Of a DNA stretch of 64,000 nt, positions 36,378-47,223 are shown piece after piece. Origin of the DNA: JAQBQH01 sp035607415 (lineage in GTDB: Bacteria; Myxococcota_A; Polyangia; Palsa-1104); contig DATNAQ010000035.1 of NCBI GenBank assembly GCA_035607415.1, positions 5,909-69,908 of the forward strand, in the 5' to 3' direction. The first letter of the stretch is position 1. Every line of letters starts with the position of its first letter. The notes beneath the pieces were generated by a model, which saw only the letters and a list, made by a program, of their open reading frames with translations, was not told the origin of the DNA and did no database searches. The translations under genes and the position numbers were made by a program.

Positions 36378-38372
36378 TTACTTCAGGGCCAGCGAGAACG
36401 AGGCGTGGGTCTTCGCGCCGTTGAACTTGGGGAACGTGACGGTCTGCATCTTGCCGAACATGCACGAGGCCATCGCCGAGGAGGTCGAGCCGTTGACCTT
36501 GACCGCCGACACCTGGCCCGAGCCCTTGATGATGAAGTCCATGTCGACGTTGTGCAGCGACGAGTTGCGCCGCCGCTCCTCGGCGATGCAGCCGACGAGC
36601 ACGCGGAAGTTCTGCGTCATCACGCGCTGCACGACCGCCTGGTCGAGCGTCTCGTCGCCGCCGCCCTCCGAGGCGTCGCCGAGGTTGGTCACGTCGCTGA
36701 ACTCGTTCTTGCCGTTCTTGTTCTTGTGGCTGCCCGACGACGGACGATGCGGCTTGGGCGCGGGCGGATCGACCTTCATCGAGATCTCGACGCCCTTCAT
36801 GAAGTCGTACTCGCCGTCGTGCACGACCTGCTTGACCACCTTGGTCTCGAAGGCGCCGTGCTGCTTGGCGTACCAGAAGGCGAAGCCGCCGCCGGCCAGG
36901 ATGACCACGCCGACGAGCGCGAAGATGGTGACCATGCGCCCGCGGAACTTGTTGCGATCGTGCGCTTCCTTGTCGAGGCGCTCCTGCTCGCCGAGGCGCG
37001 CCTCGGCCTCCATCACGATCTGACGGAGCTGCGCGTGATCGCGCACGTGCTGGCGCTGCCCGTTCTCGGTGTCGATGATGACGTGCTCGCCCTTGATCTT
37101 GCCCTGCTCGATCTGCGAGCGGACGTCCTTCATCGAGAAGGGACCGAAGTCGAGCTTGTCCTTCTGGATCAGCCAGCGCTCGTGCGTATCGTCGACGGCG
37201 GAGAGCGCGGCGTCGACGTTGAACGACTTGGGCACCGCGGCCTGCTCCAGCGACGGGCGGCGCGGCTGTTGCGGCGCGGCCTGCGGCGGCGGCGCCGACG
37301 ACATCGGCGCTGGCGCCTGCTGTGGCGGCGGCGTCGGCTGCGCGGGCGGCTTCGGCGGCGGAGCCTTCGGCGCGGACGACATGGCCGGCCGCGGCGGCGG
37401 CGTCGGCGTGTTCACCACCGGCATCGGCTGCTTGCGCGCCTGCGGCGCCGCGCCCGGCGGCATGGCGATGGCCGCGGCGGCCTGCGCGTTCGGCCCGGCG
37501 AGATCCGCCGCCAGCGCCGTCTGCAAGGCGTCCTTGAGCGCCTGCGCGTCGGCGTAGCGCTCGTCGGGCTGCGGCTTCAAGCAGGTCTCGACGACGGGAT
37601 CGACCGCCGGCGGCACGCCGGGCGCCGCGACGCTCGGCCGCTCGAACGAATCGGCCGGCGTGCGCCCCGTCAAGAGCTCGAACAGGATGACGCCGACGGA
37701 GTACAGGTCGGCGCGCGCGTCGGCCGACTCCGGCGACGCCATCATCTCCGGCGCCAGCGCGGCCATCGTCCCGGCGGCCACTTGCGCGCGGAAGTTGTCG
37801 AGCGGCTTGAGCGTGCGCGCCAGCCCGAAGTCGGTCAGCTTCACGCGCCCGGCGGAGTTGACCATCACCGAGTCGGGCGTGAGCCCGCCGTGCACCGTCG
37901 CGCCGTGCGCGTACACGAGCGCGTTGCACAAGTGCGCGATGACGTTGTACCCGCCCTTGAGCGAGAAAGCGCGTCCCGAGGCGCGCTTCTTCTCGAGCAT
38001 GTCGCGCAGCGTCTGCCCGTCGACGAACTCGCAGGCGAGGTAGGCCACGGGATCGTTGCCCACCTGCGCGCCGAAGAGGCCGTAGGTCGTGGCGATGTTT
38101 TTGTGATCGAGCGTGGCCGCGGTTTGAACCTCCCGCGTCAGCCGCTCCATGGTGGCGCCGTCGGCGATCAGCGCTGGATTGAGCGCCTTGATCGTGACCA
38201 GCTGTCCGGACGCCATGTCGCGCGCGCGGTAGCTCTCGCCGTAGGGGCTGCGGCCGAGGAACTCCTCGATCTCGTAGCGATCGTTGAGCCTGACGCCGTT
38301 GGCCAACCGCGCGCCGGTCATTCCGCCGGCAGGTTGGGCCCCACGGCTGGGACCGTCGAACGTCATCTCCAT
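36378..38372 (-). CDS. Predicted membrane pseudokinase with GYF2-like and AgmX/PglI-type domains
   Basis: The 664-residue protein has a Hanks-type kinase fold (about 30-285) that keeps the VTIKAL lysine and DFGLAR, but the catalytic loop reads HGGLTPDS (H161-G162-G163) in place of HRDLKPxN. The catalytic Asp, Lys and Asn are all lost, so it is probably inactive. A Pro-rich linker (about 290-380) leads to a GYF2-like domain (WLIQKDKLDFGPFSMKDV), a transmembrane helix (about 483-505) and a C-terminal AgmX/PglI-type domain (LVGCIAEERRR ... GKMQTVTFPKF). It is cotranscribed with the PgpH-like gene. The role may be scaffold or sensor. Confidence 0.75.
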   Translation of the reverse strand: MEMTFDGPSRGAQPAGGMTGARLANGVRLNDRYEIEEFLGRSPYGESYRARDMASGQLVTIKALNPALIADGATMERLTREVQTAATLDHKNIATTYGLFGAQVGNDPVAYLACEFVDGQTLRDMLEKKRASGRAFSLKGGYNVIAHLCNALVYAHGATVHGGLTPDSVMVNSAGRVKLTDFGLARTLKPLDNFRAQVAAGTMAALAPEMMASPESADARADLYSVGVILFELLTGRTPADSFERPSVAAPGVPPAVDPVVETCLKPQPDERYADAQALKDALQTALAADLAGPNAQAAAAIAMPPGAAPQARKQPMPVVNTPTPPPRPAMSSAPKAPPPKPPAQPTPPPQQAPAPMSSAPPPQAAPQQPRRPSLEQAAVPKSFNVDAALSAVDDTHERWLIQKDKLDFGPFSMKDVRSQIEQGKIKGEHVIIDTENGQRQHVRDHAQLRQIVMEAEARLGEQERLDKEAHDRNKFRGRMVTIFALVGVVILAGGGFAFWYAKQHGAFETKVVKQVVHDGEYDFMKGVEISMKVDPPAPKPHRPSSGSHKNKNGKNEFSDVTNLGDASEGGGDETLDQAVVQRVMTQNFRVLVGCIAEERRRNSSLHNVDMDFIIKGSGQVSAVKVNGSTSSAMASCMFGKMQTVTFPKFNGAKTHASFSLALK

Positions 38373-38474
38373 CTCAAATCCGCTCGCTTACTCCGGTTCG
38401 GCGCATCGAGTCGGCTCGCTGCACTCGCCTGCTGGATGCAAATACCCCTCACCTGCGTGCGCTCGCTCATGAGG
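38373..38474 (-). repeat. Intergenic repeat, copy 2 (upstream of the pseudokinase gene)
   Basis: Read toward the gene, the blocks are ATGAGCGAGCGCACGCAG (rc of 38453-38470), a core whose plus-strand copy 38409-38430 is identical over 22 nt to 42672-42693, and GGAGTAAGCGAGCGG (rc of 38380-38394). It ends at the start codon. No -10 hexamer of the TANNNT type is placed here, so the repeat may contain the promoter or leader. Confidence 0.6.
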
Positions 38475-38505
38475 ACCGCCGGCCATCGTACCGCAGAACG
38501 TCCTA

Positions 38506-38975
38506 TTAATGAAGAACGATCGGCAGGGTCTGGGCCTGCGCGATCCACGCCTGGAGGTGCTCGACCGAGGGCGGATTTTCGCTCAGGTGCGACTTCGAAT
38601 TTACTTTAGTAATCTCGTCGTTGAGCTTGGTGGCGTCTTGGGTTTTCAGCTGCGCCACCGTGTGCACCCCGCACGCCGCCAGGAGCCGGGTGACATCTGG
38701 CCCCACGCCCTTGACGCGCATGACGTCCGCCATCTGGACCCAGCCGTCGAGCGTCTTCTCGGGGATTTTCACGGCCCGGGCCAGCTCCCGGCGCGCCTTC
38801 GGCTCGCCCGCCTTCTCGAGCAGCTGGAAGGTGGTGCCGATGCCCTGGTTCTTGAGCTTGGCCGCGTCGGCGGCCGGGATGACCTGCGGGATCTCTTCGA
38901 GCGCATAGTTCGACGCGTGCGCGACCGCGGCCAGTGCCACGAGCGCGACGAGCATCGTTCCGATCTTCAGTCTGG

Positions 38976-38979
<4 letters not shown>
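38506..38979 (-). CDS. Exported DUF4332 (helix-hairpin-helix-like) protein
   Basis: The 157-residue product has a signal peptide (MTRLKIGTMLVALVALAAVAHA; only the hydrophobic core matters). A helical DUF4332 region follows, with two HhH-like motifs (KLKNQGIGTTFQLLEKAG and MRVKGVGPDVTRLLAACGV). Such domains usually bind DNA or proteins inside the cell, so export here is odd. An AAGGAG site lies 5 nt before the ATG. The start overlaps the kinase stop (ATGA), so it is coupled to the Ser/Thr kinase gene. Confidence 0.75.
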
Positions 38980-40631
<1,652 letters not shown>

Positions 40632-40641
40632 AGCAAGTGGA

Positions 40642-40647
40642 AGGCTA
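40642..40647 (-). promoter_or_regulatory. -10-like hexamer TAGCCT
   Basis: It ends 10 nt before the TTG at 40631, the longest spacing in the set, so it is a weaker case. Confidence 0.3.
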
Positions 40648-40687
40648 GCACAGCCGCAGGGGATTTGCGTGACGCGGCGGCGCCGTT

Positions 40688-40693
40688 TACGGT
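40688..40693 (+). promoter_or_regulatory. -10-like hexamer TACGGT
   Basis: It ends 6 nt before the ATG at 40700. Confidence 0.4.
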
Positions 40694-40699
40694 GATGGC

Positions 40700-41242
40700 A
40701 TGACGCGTGTCGGGCTCGCGATCGTGCTCGTGCTTGTGTGCGGTTGTCGACGGAAACTCGCGGCCATGACCTACGAGAGCGACAATGTGCCGCAGGCCGC
40801 GGCGCCGGCTTCGCCGAGCGTCGCAGCGAGCGGCGCGGCGCAGAATCCGATCTCGCCGCCGCCGACGGCCGCGACCGCGCCCGCGCCCGCGAAGCCGACC
40901 GACTCGGGCACGCTCAACGGCGATCCGCGCGGGCCGCGCGCCGCCGACTGGCAGCCGCTCGTCGATGCCGCCATGCCGCACCTGCAAGCGTGCTTCGACG
41001 ACGCCAATCTTGCGCCGGGCTCGGCGTTCGCGATCGCGATGCACTACACGGTCGAGCCGCGCGGCGAGACCGGTGCGGTCACGGCCAAGGGACAAGCGCC
41101 GCGCACGGTGCTCGACTGCTGCGAGCGCGTGATCGAGAACGTGAAGCTCCCGCCCTTCGGCGGACCGAAGGTCGAGCGCGACCTGTCGTTCACATGGTTC
41201 AAGCGAGCCGCCGACGGCGGGATGCCCGTCCTGCCGAAGTAG
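40700..41242 (+). CDS. Lipoprotein with AgmX-like C-terminal domain
   Basis: The 180-residue product has a lipoprotein signal (MTRVGLAIVLVLVCGCRRK) and a Pro/Ala-rich linker (about 30-75). The C-terminal domain resembles the AgmX/PglI family: AAMPHLQACFDDANLAPG, then TVEPRGETGAV, CCERVIENVKLPPFGGPKVERD. The domain organisation matches the lipoprotein at 284-817. The function is unknown; it is probably in the outer membrane or periplasm. Confidence 0.65.
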   Translation: MTRVGLAIVLVLVCGCRRKLAAMTYESDNVPQAAAPASPSVAASGAAQNPISPPPTAATAPAPAKPTDSGTLNGDPRGPRAADWQPLVDAAMPHLQACFDDANLAPGSAFAIAMHYTVEPRGETGAVTAKGQAPRTVLDCCERVIENVKLPPFGGPKVERDLSFTWFKRAADGGMPVLPK

Positions 41243-41263
41243 GGAGGCTGCGGAAGTCGGCGC

Positions 41264-41491
41264 TTACTTCGAGCCGGCGAAGACGATGGTGAGCGAGGTG
41301 AGCCTGGCGGCGTTGAGGCGCGCGCACAGCACGTCGAGCTCGTCGTCGGCATCGACGACGGTGGCGCCCGACTTCAGAGCGACCGAAAGCGGGGTATCGC
41401 GATCGGGCGCAGAACCCCTCGGATCGATTGCAACCCAGCGATCTTTCAGGGAAGGGACCTTGGACAGCTCGGCCAACGCGAAGGGACTCAA
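41264..41491 (-). CDS. Small protein resembling DUF5678
   Basis: The 75-residue protein has the pattern of the small DUF5678 domain: LKDRWVAIDPRG, a mid-section GATVVDADDELDVLCARLNA and a final strand LTIVFAGS. The role of that family is unknown. The TTG start has a GAGG-type site upstream. It lies convergent to the lipoprotein gene (21 nt gap) and upstream of no other gene on its strand. Confidence 0.5.
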   Translation of the reverse strand: MSPFALAELSKVPSLKDRWVAIDPRGSAPDRDTPLSVALKSGATVVDADDELDVLCARLNAARLTSLTIVFAGSK

Positions 41492-41569
41492 AAGAGGGTC
41501 CTCAATTCAGTTCCGGCGTTATCTAACCGGCGTAGGACCTGATGTCAAGGGGTGCGACAACGCGTTGCG

Positions 41570-42367
<798 letters not shown>

Positions 42368-42388
42368 CCAAGCCTCCTTGGCGTGGTG

Positions 42389-42634
42389 CTACTTCTGGTT
42401 GCGTTTGAAGACGTCGTCGACGATGCGGTCGACTTCGCTCGCGTGATCGGGAGCCTTCTGTAGATCGAAATCCCAATCGACGGACTTCTTGAGGCGCGCT
42501 TTGACATCGCGCGCTTTGTAGCCGAGACGGAGGAGCAATCCGGCGCGATCCTCGATTTCCTTCTTGTACATGGCGTGGCGCTGCTCGGACGCGCGCTTGA
42601 AACCCGTCTTGGGCTTCTCTTCCCAGATGAACAT
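42389..42634 (-). CDS. Small basic protein of unknown function
   Basis: The 81-residue, highly charged helical protein (MFIWEEKPKTGFKRASEQRH, then ALLLRLGYKARDVKARLKK as its most ordered part) shows no recognised domain. A GGAGA site precedes the ATG. It is probably cotranscribed with the OmpA lipoprotein gene. Immediately upstream is copy 3 of the intergenic repeat. Confidence 0.6.
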   Translation of the reverse strand: MFIWEEKPKTGFKRASEQRHAMYKKEIEDRAGLLLRLGYKARDVKARLKKSVDWDFDLQKAPDHASEVDRIVDDVFKRNQK

Positions 42635-42735
42635 TGTCTCTCCGTTCGCTCTTTCCGGCCGGGGCGCGCCAAGTCGGCTCGCTGCACTCGCCTCCCGGGG
42701 CGCGACAGCCCCCCGGCCTCCGTTCGCTCACATGG
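42635..42735 (-). repeat. Intergenic repeat, copy 3 (upstream of the 81-residue protein gene)
   Basis: Read toward the gene, it has GTGAGCGAACGGAG (rc of 42718-42731), the core (plus-strand 42672-42693, identical over 22 nt to copy 2), GGCGCGCC, and GGAAAGAGCGAACGG (rc of 42642-42656), which ends 7 nt before the start codon. Order and spacing match copies 1 and 2. Confidence 0.6.
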
Positions 42736-42751
42736 CGGTTACCTTACCTGA

Positions 42752-44002
42752 TCAACCGTAGACGAGTGAAGCAATCGAGACGATCGATCCGCCTTCTTCG
42801 TCGGCGGGGCATTGTGCATAAGCTGCAACGCGGCCGGCGCCGGGGCGGGCGGATTCGAGCAGCGCGAAGATGGGAGGCAGGCCGCAGACGCGGCGGCGAT
42901 CCTTTTCTTTACGGATCTCGTCGAACCAGGCGGTGGCGTTGCCGGCGCTGGCGTGGACCAGCGTTTCTTGATCGCGGCGCTCGAGCGAGCTGCGATCGGT
43001 GGCGTCGAGCGAGTCCTGGTCGCCGAAGCGGGGACCGACGTGGGCCAGATCGGCGCCGGCGATCCACAAGGTCGGGCGCGCGCCGACGAGCTCGACGAGC
43101 GCGGTGAGGACGGCGTCGACGCGTGGATCGGAGCGGGGGCCCTTGCCGCTCTCGACGAAGTCGTGGAGCGAGCCACAGAGGATGGGGACGACCTTGATGG
43201 CGTCGGCGCGTTCCTTCCAGACGTGGCGGAGCCAGACCATCTGGAACTCGAGCGAGTGCTCGCCGCGATGGTGGTACTCGTCCTTGAAGAGCGCCTGCGC
43301 GCGCGGCTCGCCGAGGCGGGCGGCGACGGTCTTGGTGAGCGCGTCGACGAGCTCGACGTCGGTCTGCATGGCGCCGAAGGGCGTCTCGTAGTGTTTGCGC
43401 GTGAGCGTGAACGGCTGCTCGGCGCCCATGTGATCGGTGCCGAAGACGACGACGAGCTCGGGCAGCGTGGCGGCCTCGGCGAGCGGCTTGTAGGCCCAAG
43501 CGTAGGCGGCGCCGCCGCGGGCGAAATCGATGTGCGGCGCGACGACGGCGCGCGGCAGTGGGCCGCCGGCGGCGCCGGGGCGGCCGGGGCCGTGCGGCGG
43601 ATCGAAGTAGGAGTCGAGCTGCGCGGCGAGGGCCGACGGATCGGCGGGGTAGCTCTCGCCGGCGAGGTGCGCCTTGCGCGTCGGGGCGGCGGCGAAGGCG
43701 CCGAAGATGCCGGCCGAGTATTGGCGGAAGCGCTCGGAGTCGAGGAGGTAGGCTTGATCGAGCTGGTCGATCAGCTTGTCGAGCGCTTCGGGTTGCAGCG
43801 GCGTGCCGTAGCGGTTCTGGAACTCGGCGCAGATCTCGGCGCGCGTCGATTCGCCGTCGAAGAGCTGGACGATGGCGACGGCGACGGGCGGCAGGGTCGC
43901 GACGGCGTCGGTGAGGCGCGAGGGGTCGCGGAGGCCGAGGAAGCGTTGGCCGTTCTTGGCGAGTGGGAAGGCTTCGAGGGGGCGCAGGCGAGGACGGTCC
44001 AT
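42752..44002 (-). CDS. MEMO-family (AmmeMemoRadiSam protein B-like) protein with N-terminal PqqD-like domain
   Basis: The 416-residue protein has an N-terminal winged-helix-like region (about 30-100: VAIVQLFDGESTRAEICAEF) of PqqD type, then the MEMO domain (about 115-416). The MEMO motifs AVVAPHIDFARGG, VVFGTDHMG, EHSLEFQM and PILCGSLHD give the His/Asp/Cys metal site typical of the family. In other bacteria MEMO co-occurs with AMMECR1 and a radical SAM protein; neither is adjacent here. The biochemical role is unsettled. The ATG lies 9 nt after a TATCAT hexamer. Confidence 0.8.
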   Translation of the reverse strand: MDRPRLRPLEAFPLAKNGQRFLGLRDPSRLTDAVATLPPVAVAIVQLFDGESTRAEICAEFQNRYGTPLQPEALDKLIDQLDQAYLLDSERFRQYSAGIFGAFAAAPTRKAHLAGESYPADPSALAAQLDSYFDPPHGPGRPGAAGGPLPRAVVAPHIDFARGGAAYAWAYKPLAEAATLPELVVVFGTDHMGAEQPFTLTRKHYETPFGAMQTDVELVDALTKTVAARLGEPRAQALFKDEYHHRGEHSLEFQMVWLRHVWKERADAIKVVPILCGSLHDFVESGKGPRSDPRVDAVLTALVELVGARPTLWIAGADLAHVGPRFGDQDSLDATDRSSLERRDQETLVHASAGNATAWFDEIRKEKDRRRVCGLPPIFALLESARPGAGRVAAYAQCPADEEGGSIVSIASLVYG

Positions 44003-44011
44003 GGCGGGTTC

Positions 44012-44017
44012 ATGATA
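44012..44017 (-). promoter_or_regulatory. -10-like hexamer TATCAT
   Basis: It ends 9 nt before the ATG at 44002 (MEMO). Another hexamer for the divergent gene begins 8 nt away, so both promoters sit within the 35-nt spacer. Confidence 0.45.
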
Positions 44018-44025
44018 GCGCGTGA

Positions 44026-44031
44026 TATCGT
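44026..44031 (+). promoter_or_regulatory. -10-like hexamer TATCGT
   Basis: It ends 6 nt before the GTG at 44038. Confidence 0.45.
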
Positions 44032-44037
44032 GGGACC

Positions 44038-44984
44038 GTGGGATTTCTCGTGACCGTCGCGGTGTTGGTGTCGGCGCCGCCGTCGGGCGGGGCGCAGGCG
44101 CGGCTCGGCGAGGCGCGGGCGGCGATCGTGAGGGCGGAGCGGGCGCGCGGGGCGGAGGTGCTCGAGGATCCGGCGGCGCTCGTCGCCGAGGGCTGGACGG
44201 CGGAGAAGAACCTCGGGTTCTTCGGCCAGGCGGCGCAGCTCGTCAGCGACGGGCGGCGGGCGCTGGCGCGTGTCGAGCTCGACAAGGCGGAGGCGCTGCT
44301 CGCGCAGGCGGAGTCGGTGTACGGCGCCGAGAGCGCGCGACCGGGGGTGGCCGCGGAGTGGGCGCTGGCGGCGACGTGGCACGGCGTCGTGCTCTTCGAG
44401 CTCAAGCGGCGCGAGGAGGCGAACCGGGCGTGGGCGCGCGCCAAGTCGCTGGTGCCCGACGAGCCGCTCACCGAGGCGATGGTGCGGCCCGAGGTCGCCA
44501 AGGCGTTCGCGGCGGTGGGGCCGAGCGCGCGCGGCTCCCAAGAGCCGTCCGATTTGCCGACGCCGACGGCGGCCGAGATCGTCCGGCGGCTCGGGCTCGA
44601 CGAGCTGGTGCGCGTGGCGATCGCGATCGATGCCGGCACGCTCACCTACGCGGCGGCGCGTCTCGGGGACGGCTGCGCCAGCGATGTGATCGTGGCGACG
44701 AACGCCGAGGAGCTCGTGCGCAGGGTGAACGCGGCGACGTGCCGGAGCGGCGTGGTGGCGAATGTCGAGGGGGCGGAGCCGATCGCGCATCCGCGGGCGG
44801 CGGTCGTGCAGGGCGGGGCGCGCGGGGCGAGCGATCATCGGACGGCGGTGTGGCGGAAACCGTGGCTGTGGGCCGGCGTGGTCGGGGCGATCGGCGTCGG
44901 CGTGGTGCTCGGCGTGACGTTGTGGCCGCGGCAGGCGAGCTACTCGGCGGGGCTCGACTATCACGCGTTCGCGCTGGAGGGGCG

Positions 44985-44988
<4 letters not shown>
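44038..44988 (+). CDS. TPR-like protein with signal peptide and C-terminal membrane helix
   Basis: The 316-residue product starts with a hydrophobic signal (MGFLVTVAVLVSAPPSGGAQA). A helical TPR-like part (about 20-165: ARVELDKAEALLAQAESVYG, then ELKRREEANRAWARAKSL) follows. A mixed region (about 180-260) comes next, then a transmembrane segment (about 281-301, WAGVVGAIGVGVVLGVTLW). No family is recognised. The stop overlaps the start of the next gene (ATGA), and the pair is likely to act together at the envelope. Confidence 0.6.
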
Positions 44989-45443
<455 letters not shown>

Positions 45444-45454
45444 CGAGCGGCCCG

Positions 45455-47176
45455 CTACTCGTCGACGAGCTTGGGATCGCCGCGCAGATCGGCGACCTTG
45501 CGCGTCTCCTTGCCGGGCTCGATCTGCACCGTGAAGCGCAGCTCCTTGCCCGTCGGTGGACAAACGAGGTGCACCTGGTGCGGGCCGGCGGCGAGCGCGA
45601 TCTTGGAGAGCGGCGTGTCGGGGCGCTTGTCGCCGTCGATGGTGACGTGGGCCCAGGGCAGGGCGCCGAGCGTCAATTCGCCGCGCGGCACCGGCTGAAG
45701 GCGCGCCTCGACGGTGGCGGCGCCGTCGGCGATGGCGACGGTGCGCTCGACGGGCAGGTAGTCGCGCTTGCGCAGCTTGAGGCGGGCGCCGGGCTCGAGC
45801 GCGACCGGAAGATCGAGCGGCGTCGTGCCGAGGACGCGATCGCCGAGGAGGACTTCGGCGCCGGCGGGATCGGTGCGGGCGATCAGGCGCACCTTCGCGG
45901 GCGAAAGCGCCAGCGTGACCTCGTCGGCGCCGCCGGCGGTGAGCGTGACGGTGCGCGACGCGTCCTGCCGGCCCGGCGCGTGCGCGACGATCGTGTGCGG
46001 GCCTGCGGGAAGCTCGACGACGCCGGCGTGCGCGGGCTTGCCGTCGAGCGTGAGCACCGCGTCGGCGGGACTGACGTGCAGCGCGAGGCGAGCCGCCATG
46101 GTTCCGTGGGGGACCGTCGGCGGCGCCGCCGGTGACGAGGCGTCGCGCAGTCGCGCGCCGGCCAGCGCCGACAGGGCGACCAGCGCCAGCGCCGCGACGC
46201 CGATGAGCAGGCCGCGGCCCTTCGACACGCGCGCCGCCGCCGGTGGCAGCGCGATGCGCGTGGCGAAGGTGACCTCCTTGCCGCGCGGGATCGCCGCGGT
46301 GCGCGGGCCCTCCGGCCGATCGCCGTCGTCGTCCTCGTCGTCGCGGCCGGGCGTGCCGTCGACGGGCGTGCGCGGAATGTCGGGCGCGCGCTGGCGCACG
46401 AGCGCGCCGAGGCCCGCCTGCGTCGTCGCGCCCGTCGCCGAGCGCAGAAAGCGCGAGACCGCGGCGAGCATGGCGGCGGCGTCGGGATAGCGCGCCTCGG
46501 GATCGCGCGCCGTAGCTTTGACGACGATCTCCTGCACCGCGGGAATGCCGAGCGCGCTGCCGTCGAAGCGGCGGCCGCTGACCAGCTCCCACAAGAGCAC
46601 GCCGGCGGCGTAGAGGTCGCTGCGCGCATCGGCGCCGCCGCCTGCTTCCTGCTCGGGCGCGACGTAACCGCGCGATCCGCCGACGACGCCGCGCGCGTCG
46701 ACGGGCGCAGCGATGCCGAAGTCGACGATTTTGACCTCGCCGTCGCGCGAGACGAGCACGTTCGCCGACGATAGATCGCGATGCACCACGCCGCGGCGGT
46801 GCGCGTAGTCGAGGCCGCGCAGCACCTGCTCGACGACGTACGCGGCCAGGGGCGGCGGCATCGGCCCATCGGCGATGATGGTCGACAAGGGCGGCCCGTC
46901 GACGAGCTCGAGCGCCAGGAAGTAGGTGCCGTCGACCATGCCGAGCTCGAAGACGGGGACGATGTTGGCGTGCGTGAGCGAGACGGTGAGCTTGGCTTCG
47001 GCGACGAAGAGATCGATGAACTCGTGGCGCTGCGCCAGCTCGTCGCGGATCTGTTTGACGACGAGCACCTTCTCGAAGCCGCCCGGCCCGAGGAGCTTGG
47101 CGCGCCATACCACCGCCATGCCGCCTTCGCCGAGGCGCTCCTGGAGTTGGTACTTGCCGAACGCGACCGGGTCCAC
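45455..47176 (-). CDS. Transmembrane Ser/Thr protein kinase with PEGA-like repeats
   Basis: The 573-residue protein has a Hanks kinase domain (about 7-270): GEGGMAVVWRAK, VLVVKQI, HRDLSSANV, IVDFGIAA and YVAPEQ. The catalytic Asp and metal-binding Asn remain, but the usual HRDLKP Lys is Ser, which may lower activity. A transmembrane helix (about 335-355) leads to an external part with PEGA-like beta repeats (HVSPADAVLTLDGKPAHAG, ARTDPAGAEVLLGDRVLG, and a third). GTG 47176 is preferred to TTG 47185 because TACACT lies 9 nt before it. It diverges from the Kelch lipoprotein gene. Confidence 0.88.
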   Translation of the reverse strand: MDPVAFGKYQLQERLGEGGMAVVWRAKLLGPGGFEKVLVVKQIRDELAQRHEFIDLFVAEAKLTVSLTHANIVPVFELGMVDGTYFLALELVDGPPLSTIIADGPMPPPLAAYVVEQVLRGLDYAHRRGVVHRDLSSANVLVSRDGEVKIVDFGIAAPVDARGVVGGSRGYVAPEQEAGGGADARSDLYAAGVLLWELVSGRRFDGSALGIPAVQEIVVKATARDPEARYPDAAAMLAAVSRFLRSATGATTQAGLGALVRQRAPDIPRTPVDGTPGRDDEDDDGDRPEGPRTAAIPRGKEVTFATRIALPPAAARVSKGRGLLIGVAALALVALSALAGARLRDASSPAAPPTVPHGTMAARLALHVSPADAVLTLDGKPAHAGVVELPAGPHTIVAHAPGRQDASRTVTLTAGGADEVTLALSPAKVRLIARTDPAGAEVLLGDRVLGTTPLDLPVALEPGARLKLRKRDYLPVERTVAIADGAATVEARLQPVPRGELTLGALPWAHVTIDGDKRPDTPLSKIALAAGPHQVHLVCPPTGKELRFTVQIEPGKETRKVADLRGDPKLVDE

Positions 47177-47185
47177 CGTCGGCAA

Positions 47186-47191
47186 AGTGTA
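47186..47191 (-). promoter_or_regulatory. -10-like hexamer TACACT
   Basis: It ends 9 nt before the GTG at 47176 and decides the kinase start. Confidence 0.45.
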
Positions 47192-47210
47192 ACACGTCGG
47201 CGCCTCGTGT

Positions 47211-47216
47211 TACTGT
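47211..47216 (+). promoter_or_regulatory. -10-like hexamer TACTGT
   Basis: It ends 7 nt before the GTG at 47224, divergent from the kinase promoter. Confidence 0.4.
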
Positions 47217-47223
47217 ACGCGCG

